Below, piece after piece: positions 32,425 through 38,805 of a stretch of DNA of 38,805 bases. This DNA is from JALORV01 sp035498175 (GTDB lineage: Bacteria; Pseudomonadota; Gammaproteobacteria; Burkholderiales; Burkholderiaceae_F): positions 1 to 38,805 of the forward strand of contig DATKAJ010000010.1 of NCBI GenBank assembly GCA_035498175.1, read 5' to 3'. Both the position numbers and the translations under genes were made by a program. How positions within the stretch are numbered: position 1 is the first letter of the stretch; each line of letters begins with the position of its first letter. The notes beneath the pieces were generated by a model that did no database searches, was not told the origin of the DNA, and saw only the letters and a program-made list of their open reading frames with translations.

Positions 32425-34141
32425 TCCCGACCCGGTGGTAACCGACCCGGCGCTGCCCGAAGCACCGCCGCGCGGCAATGCTGAAGACGCGCCCTGGCGC
32501 ACGCTCGAGTACTTCGCGACGACCCGCGTGATCGTCGCCAGCGCGCTGGTGCTGGGTGCCGCGGCCTTCGGCTTCCGCAGCCTGGCGAGTCCGGGGACGC
32601 CGCAGTTCGGCATGCTGCTGGCACTGGCGTACTTTGCCGCCGCCGCGGTGTTTGCCGGAGTGGCGCTCTACTTTCACCGCCATTTCGTCGTGCAGGTCTT
32701 TGCGCAACTGGCGCTCGACCTCGCGACGGTGACGACGCTGGTCATCGCCGGCGGCGGCGTGGCCTCAGGCTGGGTCATCCTGTACCTGCTGCCGCTGGCC
32801 GGAGCCTCGCTGCTGCTCACATCGATGCAGGTCTTCTTCGTCTGCTCGATCGCGGTGCTTGCGATCCTGATCGACGCGGGTCTGCGTACCTTTGCGCCGG
32901 AATCGGGCGAGTCACATCTGTTCCAGACGGGACTCTTCGGCGCCGCGCTCTTTGCGCTTTCCGCGCTACTGCGGGCGTTGAGCGCCAGGCTAGCCAGCCA
33001 GGAGCGGCTCGCGCGCAGCCGCGGACGCGACCTGCAGAATCAGCTGGCGATCAATCGACTCGTGATCGCGCAGATGGACCAGGGGGTCATCGTGCTCGAC
33101 CGCGGTGGCCGCGTCCGCGCGAACAACCGGGCCGCGCGGCGCATGCTCGGACTCGACTCGACCGCGCAATTGACCGGCGAGCGCCTTGCGGACATCCCGG
33201 CGGCGAGCGAGCTGGCGGTTGCCTTTTCGGTGTGGAGCGAAGGGGGGCGCAGCGAGGGGCTCTGGTCGAACACCATCGTGCCGGCACAGGGGGAGGCCGC
33301 GGCGGCGGCCGCCGAGTCCCGCCTGCGTGCGCGCTTCGCACGGCCGTCGTCGCCATCGTCGGAGGAGTTCGTGATCTTCATCGAGGACGTGCGCGACGTC
33401 GAAGACCGCGCGCAGCAGCTGAAGCTCGCGGCGATGGGGCGCTTGACCGCTTCAATCGCGCACGAGATCCGCAATCCGCTGGCAGCAATCAGCAACGCCG
33501 GACAGCTGCTGAACGAGGATGCGCGCGACCCCGCGCTGAGGCGGCTCGCCGCCATCGTGCGCGAAAACACGCAGCGGCTGAACCGGCTGGTCGAGGACGT
33601 GCTGCGCGTCGCGCGCCGTGAGCCGCCGCTGGGCGACGAGATCGCGCTGTCGAATTTCGTACGTGAGTTTCTCGACGAGTTCCTGCGCGACCGCGGATTG
33701 CCCGGTACGACCGTCGAGGCCCAGTTCAGCCCGGACCAGCGGGTCAAGTTCGAGCAGTCGCATCTGCGCCAGGTGCTGTACAACCTGGTCGACAATGCCT
33801 TGCGCTACGCGAGCGGCGGTCCGGGCAGCGTGTGCGTGATCGTGGAGCCCGCGCCGGAAGGGGATCGGCCGCAACTCTGGGTGGTCGACGACGGCCCTGG
33901 CGTTCCCTTCGAGGCGCGCACCGCGCTGTTCGAGCCTTTCTTCACGACGCGTAACCAGGGCACGGGCCTCGGGCTGTTCCTGGCGCGCGAGTTCTGCGTG
34001 ACGAACCGGGCTGAATTGACCTACGCCTCGCGCCGCGAAATCGATGGCAGCTCGCGCGACGGCTTCCTGCTCCGATTTGGCCTCGGATCACGCGCCGACG
34101 CGAGCCTGCACGGCTTCCTCGACACGATCCCGGTCCGATGA
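32393..34141 (+). CDS. pilS: Two-component sensor histidine kinase PilS
   Basis: PilS senses pilin state in the membrane and phosphorylates PilR to control pilin transcription. The 582-residue protein has six hydrophobic segments (about 45-205), a PAS-like region (about 225-330), a HisKA domain with H357 in SIAHEIRNPL, and a HATPase domain with N box, DDGPG and GTGLGL motifs. The ATG at 32393 lies within the preceding gene (32-nt overlap). Downstream pilR overlaps by ATGA. The link to pili is supported by the pilR partner and by pilB/C/D elsewhere in the window. Confidence 0.93.
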   Translation: MSIVASAPRSDPDPVVTDPALPEAPPRGNAEDAPWRTLEYFATTRVIVASALVLGAAAFGFRSLASPGTPQFGMLLALAYFAAAAVFAGVALYFHRHFVVQVFAQLALDLATVTTLVIAGGGVASGWVILYLLPLAGASLLLTSMQVFFVCSIAVLAILIDAGLRTFAPESGESHLFQTGLFGAALFALSALLRALSARLASQERLARSRGRDLQNQLAINRLVIAQMDQGVIVLDRGGRVRANNRAARRMLGLDSTAQLTGERLADIPAASELAVAFSVWSEGGRSEGLWSNTIVPAQGEAAAAAAESRLRARFARPSSPSSEEFVIFIEDVRDVEDRAQQLKLAAMGRLTASIAHEIRNPLAAISNAGQLLNEDARDPALRRLAAIVRENTQRLNRLVEDVLRVARREPPLGDEIALSNFVREFLDEFLRDRGLPGTTVEAQFSPDQRVKFEQSHLRQVLYNLVDNALRYASGGPGSVCVIVEPAPEGDRPQLWVVDDGPGVPFEARTALFEPFFTTRNQGTGLGLFLAREFCVTNRAELTYASRREIDGSSRDGFLLRFGLGSRADASLHGFLDTIPVR

Positions 34142-35589
34142 TCGAATCGACTTCCGCCGAGCCCGTGCGCCCGGCCGCCAGGCGGTCGCCTGCGGTCCTC
34201 GTCGTCGACGACGAGGCGGATCTGCGCGAGCTGCTGGCCCTGACGCTGGTCCGTCTGGGCCTCGACGTTGATACGGCCGAATCGGTCTCGAGCGCGCGCG
34301 CGCTGCTGGCGCGCAACCGCTATTCGCTGTGCCTCACCGACATGCGACTGCCCGATGGCACCGGGCTCGAGCTCGTCCGCGAAGTGGCCCAGGCCGCAGG
34401 CCCTCCGATCGCGGTGATCACCGCCTACGGCAGTGCGGAGAATGCCGTTGCGGCCCTCAAGGCAGGGGCATTCGACTACCTGACCAAGCCGGTCGACCTG
34501 GACCAGTTGCGGCTGCTGGTCCGTTCCGCAGTGCGCGACCCGACGCCCGCGGCGACAGCTCCCGCCGAACAGGCGCCGGCGCTGTCGCGGCTGGTCGGAA
34601 CGACGCCGGCGATGCAGCAGATGCGCTCGCTGATCGAGCGCCTCGCACGCAGCATGGCGCCGGTGGCGATCTGCGGCGAGTCCGGCAGCGGCAAGGAACT
34701 CGCCGCGCGTGCGATCCACGAGCTGTCGGTGCGGCGCGAGCAGCCGTTCGTGGCGGTCAACTGCGGAGCGATTCCCGAAACGCTGATGGAGGCCGAGTTC
34801 TTCGGCTATCGCAAGGGCGCGTTCAGCGGCGCGGATCGCGATCGCGAAGGGTTTTTCCAGGCCGCCGCCGGCGGCACGCTCTTCCTCGACGAAGTCGCCG
34901 ACCTGCCGCTGGCCATGCAGGTGAAGCTGCTGCGTGCGATCCAGGAGCGCCGGGTGCGCAAGATCGGCTCGCCGACCGAGGAACCAGTCGATGTCCGCAT
35001 CGTTAGTGCGACACACCAGGACCTCGGTTCGCTGGTTGCATCGGGGCGATTCCGGCAGGATCTGTTCTATCGGCTCAATGTGATCGAGCTGAAGGTGCCG
35101 CCTCTGCGCGATCGCCTGGACGATCTGGAGCTGCTTGCACGAACGATTCTCGGCCGGATTGCCGATCGGACCGGTGGTCCGCCGACGCGCCTGTCGCCGG
35201 CCGCGCTGGCAGCGCTGCGCCGGCATCGCTTTCCAGGCAACGTGCGCGAACTCGAGAACATGCTGGAACGCGCGGTCGCGCTCGCAGGCGACGATGTCCT
35301 GATGGCTGACGATCTCATGTTGCCCGGGCCCGAAGTCGACCTGGATCTCGAATCGGAGCCTCTCCCCGAAGAAGCTGCGCCACCGACGGACGCGGCCGCG
35401 GACGCCGCGGTGTACGAAGTCGTCGACGGCGTACCTTCGTCGTTGCCGGCGTTTCTCGATGAGCAGGAACGCAGCGCGATTCGTTCTGCACTGAGCAAGA
35501 CCCGCTACAACCGTACGGCCGCGGCCCAGCTGCTCGGCATCACGTTCCGCCAGCTGCGATACCGGATGCAGCGCCTCGACATCAAGTGA
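34138..35589 (+). CDS. pilR: Sigma-54-dependent response regulator PilR
   Basis: The 483-residue protein has a receiver domain with phospho-acceptor D68 in CLTDMRLPDG, an AAA+ domain with Walker A GESGSGKE and the sigma-54 contact loop GAFSGA, and a C-terminal Fis-type helix-turn-helix ending RQLRYRMQRLDIK. All motifs needed to activate sigma-54 holoenzyme are present. With PilS it should drive pilA-type promoters, which lie outside this window. A linker of about 50 acidic and Ala/Pro residues separates the last two domains. Confidence 0.94.
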   Translation: MIESTSAEPVRPAARRSPAVLVVDDEADLRELLALTLVRLGLDVDTAESVSSARALLARNRYSLCLTDMRLPDGTGLELVREVAQAAGPPIAVITAYGSAENAVAALKAGAFDYLTKPVDLDQLRLLVRSAVRDPTPAATAPAEQAPALSRLVGTTPAMQQMRSLIERLARSMAPVAICGESGSGKELAARAIHELSVRREQPFVAVNCGAIPETLMEAEFFGYRKGAFSGADRDREGFFQAAAGGTLFLDEVADLPLAMQVKLLRAIQERRVRKIGSPTEEPVDVRIVSATHQDLGSLVASGRFRQDLFYRLNVIELKVPPLRDRLDDLELLARTILGRIADRTGGPPTRLSPAALAALRRHRFPGNVRELENMLERAVALAGDDVLMADDLMLPGPEVDLDLESEPLPEEAAPPTDAAADAAVYEVVDGVPSSLPAFLDEQERSAIRSALSKTRYNRTAAAQLLGITFRQLRYRMQRLDIK

Positions 35590-35617
35590 TGCACGGCCCG
35601 CACGGAACTCCGGCCGG

Positions 35618-36172
35618 ATGCTGAACTCTTCCGGGCTGGTCGATGGCTGGCTCCCCGAGGTGCGCCGCGTCGACTCGCCGAATTTCGATGCGCGTCCGGC
35701 GAGCGAGGTCAGCCTCGTAGTGATCCACAACATCAGCCTGCCGCCGGGATGCTACGGCGGCGACCACGTCGAGCGCCTGTTCACCAACCGGCTGCGGCGT
35801 GGCGAACATCCGTTTCTCGACACTCTCGTCAACACGCGCGTGTCGGCGCACTTCTACATCGGCCGTTCGGGCTCGGTTACGCAGTTCGTTTCTTGCCTGC
35901 AGCGAGCCTGGCACGCGGGCGCGTCACAGTTCCGCGGCCGGGCCGGCTGCAACGACTTCTCGGTCGGTATCGAACTCGAAGGCACGGACTTTGAGCCCTT
36001 CGTCGATGCGCAATACGCCGCGCTGAACCGCATCATCGATGCGCTGACGCGTGCCTTCCCGATCGAAGCGATCGTCGGTCACAGCGTGATCGCAGCCGAT
36101 CGCAAGACCGATCCCGGCCCGTTCTTCCGCTGGGATCGAATCACGGCCGCGGCTTCGCGCATCGCGCGCTGA
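35618..36172 (+). CDS. ampD: 1,6-anhydro-N-acetylmuramyl-L-alanine amidase AmpD
   Basis: AmpD removes the stem peptide from anhydro-muropeptides in the cytoplasm during wall recycling and so influences AmpR-controlled beta-lactamase where present. The 184-residue length matches the family. Zinc ligands are complete at H37, H155 and D165. No signal peptide is present, in line with the cytoplasmic enzyme. It follows pilR by 28 nt and may share its transcript; a new promoter for nrdA starts after it. Confidence 0.96.
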   Translation: MLNSSGLVDGWLPEVRRVDSPNFDARPASEVSLVVIHNISLPPGCYGGDHVERLFTNRLRRGEHPFLDTLVNTRVSAHFYIGRSGSVTQFVSCLQRAWHAGASQFRGRAGCNDFSVGIELEGTDFEPFVDAQYAALNRIIDALTRAFPIEAIVGHSVIAADRKTDPGPFFRWDRITAAASRIAR

Positions 36173-36226
36173 GGCGGATTGCGATCTTCCGGGCTCCGCC
36201 GCGGTGCGGTGCGGCATCGACGCTTG

Positions 36227-36255
36227 TTGAACTCCCCAAGAAGTTCTCATATGAT
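36227..36255 (+). promoter_or_regulatory. nrdA promoter
   Basis: TTGAAC (36227-36232) and TATGAT (36250-36255) are exactly 17 bp apart and match the sigma-70 consensus at four and five positions. The predicted start near 36262 coincides with the first NrdR box and leaves a leader of about 257 nt before nrdA. Confidence 0.65.
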
Positions 36256-36261
36256 GCGCTC

Positions 36262-36277
36262 ATACAAAAACTAGTAC
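36262..36277. promoter_or_regulatory. Upstream NrdR box (degenerate)
   Basis: ATACAAAAACTAGTAC matches the NrdR consensus ACACWATATATWGTGT at 10 of 16 positions, with the left AC and right TAGT parts kept. Its centre is 31 bp from the centre of the strong box at 36292-36309, about three helical turns, as expected for paired NrdR sites. Confidence 0.6.
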
Positions 36278-36291
36278 CGCACGGCACGGGG

Positions 36292-36309
36292 ACCACAATA
36301 TATTGTGGT
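36292..36309. promoter_or_regulatory. Downstream NrdR box (perfect palindrome)
   Basis: The 18 bases form a perfect palindrome whose core CCACAATATATTGTGG matches the NrdR consensus at 14 of 16 positions. NrdR is the ATP/dATP-sensing repressor of ribonucleotide reductase genes. Lying just after the predicted transcription start, it is well placed to repress nrdA. Confidence 0.88.
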
Positions 36310-36374
36310 TCGTTGTTCGGTAGCAGGTGGCGGCGCGGAACGGTGCAGATCAGGCCCAGCGGCGGAAAGAGCGG

Positions 36375-36494
36375 GGCCTCATGCGCCACGGCGGCAAGCC
36401 GGGGCGCGGGGGCTGAGGCAAGAAGACAAAGACCGGGTGGCCATAGCTTGTGGTCGCAGCGCGTGCGCGCTGCCCGCGCTACGACTGCCCGCGG
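36375..36494 (+). promoter_or_regulatory. Structured nrdA leader RNA
   Basis: A three-tier hairpin spans 36375-36418: GCCTCA/TGAGGC outer, GCGCC/GGCGC middle, CGGC/GCCG inner with a GGCAA loop, and a 5-nt bulge on the 3' side. GCAGCGCG/CGCGCTGC follows at 36456-36473 and CCGCG/CGCGG at 36474-36494, ending 16 nt before the GGAGG at 36510-36514. No known riboswitch class is recognised. The spacer 36173-36518 contains no gene I can support. Confidence 0.4.
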
Positions 36495-36518
36495 TTCCAG
36501 GGAGCAATCGGAGGTCGC

Positions 36519-38805
36519 ATGCAGTATCAGCAGGCTGCCTCCCCGGCAGGCGTCGGGGCGGCTGTCCATTTATCACCTGCCGAGCCGGGCGGGGTCACGG
36601 GCGTGCAGGCCACGTCCTATGGTGATTACAAGGTCATCCGGCGCAACGGCGCCGTCGTCGCGTTCGAGCCGTCGAAGATCGCGGTGGCGATGACCAAGGC
36701 GTTCATTGCCGTACGCGGCGGGCAGGGTGCAGCGTCCGCCGCGATCCGCGAACAGGTCGAGAAGCTGACCGGCAGCGTCGTTGCCGCGCTGATGCGGCGC
36801 CAGCCTGCCGGCGGCACCTTCCACATTGAAGATGTGCAGGACCAGGTCGAACTGTCGCTGATGCGCGACGGCGCGCACGACGTCGCTCGCTCTTACGTGC
36901 TCTATCGGGAAAGGCGCGCGCAGGAACGTGCGGCCGCGCGCCAGTCGGAGCCGGCGCAGACGGCGCCTGCGCTGACCATGATGGAGGGGGGGCGTCGCGT
37001 TCCGCTCGACATGTCGCGCATCGAGGCGCTGGTGCGCTCCGCCTGCGAAGGGCTCGCTGAGTACGTCACGCCCGAAGCGATCCTGTCGGAGACCGTCAAG
37101 AACCTGTACGACGGCGTGCCGCTGGAAGAGGTCCACAAGTCGGCCATCCTCGCGGCGCGGGCGCTGATCGAGAAGGATCCGGCCTACTCGTACGTCACGG
37201 CGCGCCTGCTGCTGCATACGATGCGGCGCGAGGTGCTGGGCGAGGAGGTCGCGCAGGCCGCGATGGCCGAGCGCTACGCCGAGTACTTCCCGAAGTTCAT
37301 CCGCTACGGTATCGCGGCCGAACTGCTCGACGAAAAGCTCGCGCTGTTCGACCTCAGGAAGCTGGCCGCGGCGCTGAAGCCAGAGCGCGACCAGCAGTTC
37401 AACTACCTGGGCCTGCAGACGCTGTACGACCGCTACTTCCTCCACCATGAGGGCCGCCGCTTCGAGTTGCCGCAGGCGTTCTTCATGCGCGTGGCGATGG
37501 GGCTGGCGCTCAACGAAATCGACCGCGAGGCGCGCGCCGTCGAGTTCTACGAGGTGTTGTCGAGCTTCGACTTCATGAGTTCGACGCCGACGCTGTTCAA
37601 CTCGGGCACGCGCCACTCACAGCTCTCGTCGTGCTACCTGTCGACCGTCTCCGACGACCTCGACGGCATCTACGAGGCGATCAAGGAGAACGCGCTGCTC
37701 GCCAAATACGCAGGCGGACTCGGCAACGACTGGACTCCGGTGCGCGCGCTCGGTTCCCACATCAAGGGCACGAACGGCAAGAGCCAGGGTGTGGTGCCGT
37801 TCCTGAAGGTTGTCAACGACACCGCTGTGGCGGTGAACCAGGGCGGCAAGCGCAAGGGCGCGGTGTGCTGTTACCTCGAGACCTGGCACCTCGACATTGA
37901 GGAGTTCCTGGAACTCAGGAAGAACACCGGCGACGACCGGCGGCGCACGCACGATATGAACACCGCGAACTGGATCCCGGACCTGTTCATGAAGCGGGTG
38001 ATGGAAGGCGCCGACTGGACGCTGTTCTCGCCTTCCGACTGTCCGGACCTGCACGACAAGACCGGGCAGGCCTTCGAGGAGGCCTACCTGCGGTACGAGG
38101 AGCGGGCGGCGCGCGGGGACCTCAGGCTCTTCAAGAAGATTCCGGCGCTCAGCCTGTGGCGGAAGATGCTGTCGATGCTCTTTGAAACCGGGCATCCGTG
38201 GATCACGTTCAAGGATGCCTGCAACCTGCGCAGCCCTCAGCAGCACGTCGGCACGATCCACAGTTCGAACCTGTGCACCGAGATCACGCTGAACACCTCG
38301 GGCTCCGAGATCGCCGTCTGCAACCTCGGCTCGGTCAACCTGCCGGCCCACATGAAGCCTGACGGCAAGGGCGGCTACGAGCTCGACCACGCCAAGCTCA
38401 AGCAGACCATTAGCACGTCGATGCGCATGCTCGACAACGTCATCGACATCAACTATTACGCGGTCCCGAAGGCGCGCAACTCGAACGTTCGCCATCGGCC
38501 CGTCGGCCTCGGCATCATGGGCTTCCAGGATTGCCTGCACCTTAGGCGGACGGCCTACGCATCCGAGGCCGCGGTCGAGTTTTCCGACCGCAGCATGGAG
38601 GCTGTCTGCTACTACGCCTACTGGGCCTCGACGGAACTGGCGGAGGAGCGCGGCCGCTACTCCTCGTTCCCGGGTTCGCTGTGGGATCGGGGCATCCTGC
38701 CGCAGGACTCGCTGAAGATCCTGTCGGAGCAGCGCGGCGGCTATGTCGACCTCGACCTGTCCGCGTCTATGGACTGGGACGCGCTGCGTGCACGCATCCG
38801 GCAGC
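36519..38805 (+). CDS. nrdA: Class I ribonucleoside-diphosphate reductase alpha subunit NrdA (5' part)
   Basis: NrdA reduces ribonucleoside diphosphates to deoxyribonucleotides together with the radical-bearing NrdB. The window holds the first 762 codons and cuts the gene. GGAGG at 36510-36514 sets the ATG at 36519. A variable N-terminus of about 35 residues precedes an ATP-cone (about 38-135), the dATP-sensing allosteric domain. The catalytic barrel follows with the redox cysteine C372 in SSCYL and the thiyl-radical cysteine C586 in NLCTE. The third active-site cysteine and radical-path tyrosines lie beyond the window. nrdB is expected next but cannot be seen. Confidence 0.96.
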   Translation, partial: MQYQQAASPAGVGAAVHLSPAEPGGVTGVQATSYGDYKVIRRNGAVVAFEPSKIAVAMTKAFIAVRGGQGAASAAIREQVEKLTGSVVAALMRRQPAGGTFHIEDVQDQVELSLMRDGAHDVARSYVLYRERRAQERAAARQSEPAQTAPALTMMEGGRRVPLDMSRIEALVRSACEGLAEYVTPEAILSETVKNLYDGVPLEEVHKSAILAARALIEKDPAYSYVTARLLLHTMRREVLGEEVAQAAMAERYAEYFPKFIRYGIAAELLDEKLALFDLRKLAAALKPERDQQFNYLGLQTLYDRYFLHHEGRRFELPQAFFMRVAMGLALNEIDREARAVEFYEVLSSFDFMSSTPTLFNSGTRHSQLSSCYLSTVSDDLDGIYEAIKENALLAKYAGGLGNDWTPVRALGSHIKGTNGKSQGVVPFLKVVNDTAVAVNQGGKRKGAVCCYLETWHLDIEEFLELRKNTGDDRRRTHDMNTANWIPDLFMKRVMEGADWTLFSPSDCPDLHDKTGQAFEEAYLRYEERAARGDLRLFKKIPALSLWRKMLSMLFETGHPWITFKDACNLRSPQQHVGTIHSSNLCTEITLNTSGSEIAVCNLGSVNLPAHMKPDGKGGYELDHAKLKQTISTSMRMLDNVIDINYYAVPKARNSNVRHRPVGLGIMGFQDCLHLRRTAYASEAAVEFSDRSMEAVCYYAYWASTELAEERGRYSSFPGSLWDRGILPQDSLKILSEQRGGYVDLDLSASMDWDALRARIRQ

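Noticed and set aside
36436..36455. Short stretch resembling the start of 5S rRNA (GGTGGCCATAGC...GTGGTC)
   Set aside because: The match ends after about 20 nt, no downstream 5S helices follow, and no rRNA genes lie nearby. Chance or local hairpin sequence.
36310..36518. Cobalamin riboswitch in the nrdA leader
   Set aside because: Some fragments look similar, such as GCCAC and GACCGGG, but the B12 box and the core GCAACTG-type element are not present in the required order.

Overview
The window is a gene-dense, high-G+C stretch of a Gram-negative chromosome. Gene content and order point to a betaproteobacterium; I cannot fix the order or genus. Supporting signs are murC followed directly by ddl with no murB between them, the yacG-zapD-coaE-pilD-pilC-pilB block, ispB opposite rplU-rpmA-obgE, and pilS-pilR beside ampD and nrdA. 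No phage, plasmid, CRISPR, insertion sequence or defence gene was seen. Almost everything is core housekeeping, so the unusual signals lie in spacers, leaders and gene junctions.

Layout. 1-7327 (+): the distal part of the division and cell wall cluster, murG-murC-ddl-ftsQ-ftsA-ftsZ. 7324-8157 (-): a DUF2189 membrane protein. 8250-9161 (+): lpxC. 9158-9643 (-): a dciA-like gene. 9686-16739 (+): an M23 peptidase, secA, argJ, a DUF815 ATPase and a Nudix/ThiE-like fusion. 16736-22264 (-): yacG, zapD, coaE and the type IV pilus genes pilD, pilC and pilB. 22504-22580 (-): tRNA-Pro(CGG). 22654-23700 (-): ispB. 23941-26782 (+): rplU, rpmA, obgE, proB. 26785-27369 (-): rppH. 27512-29907 (+): proS and a lytic transglycosylase. 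29924-31303 (-): ffh. 31349-35589 (+): a CcsA/YpjD-like membrane protein, a PP0621-like protein, pilS and pilR. 35618-36172 (+): ampD. 36519-38805 (+): nrdA, cut by the window end.

How the genes fit together. Peptidoglycan precursor synthesis (MurG, MurC, Ddl), the divisome (FtsQ, FtsA, FtsZ, ZapD), lipid A synthesis (LpxC), wall remodelling and recycling (M23 peptidase, lytic transglycosylase, AmpD) and protein export (SecA, Ffh) make this an envelope-growth region. Pilus assembly is split in two: structural genes pilB/C/D and, 10 kb away, the regulators pilS/R. Translation and small-molecule genes fill the rest.

Most interesting non-coding structure: (1) a family of long hairpins with a shared GTGYACG core in the murG-murC and ftsA-ftsZ spacers and at the ftsZ 3' end, with small open frames bridging the spacers in coupling register; (2) a promoter, two NrdR boxes centred 31 bp apart and a structured leader of about 257 nt before nrdA; (3) -10 boxes placed almost directly on the start codons of lpxC, ispB and the ccsA-like gene, which predicts leaderless mRNAs; (4) a strong intrinsic terminator ending 6 nt before the obgE start codon; (5) interlocked stop codons at three of the five tail-to-tail gene pairs.
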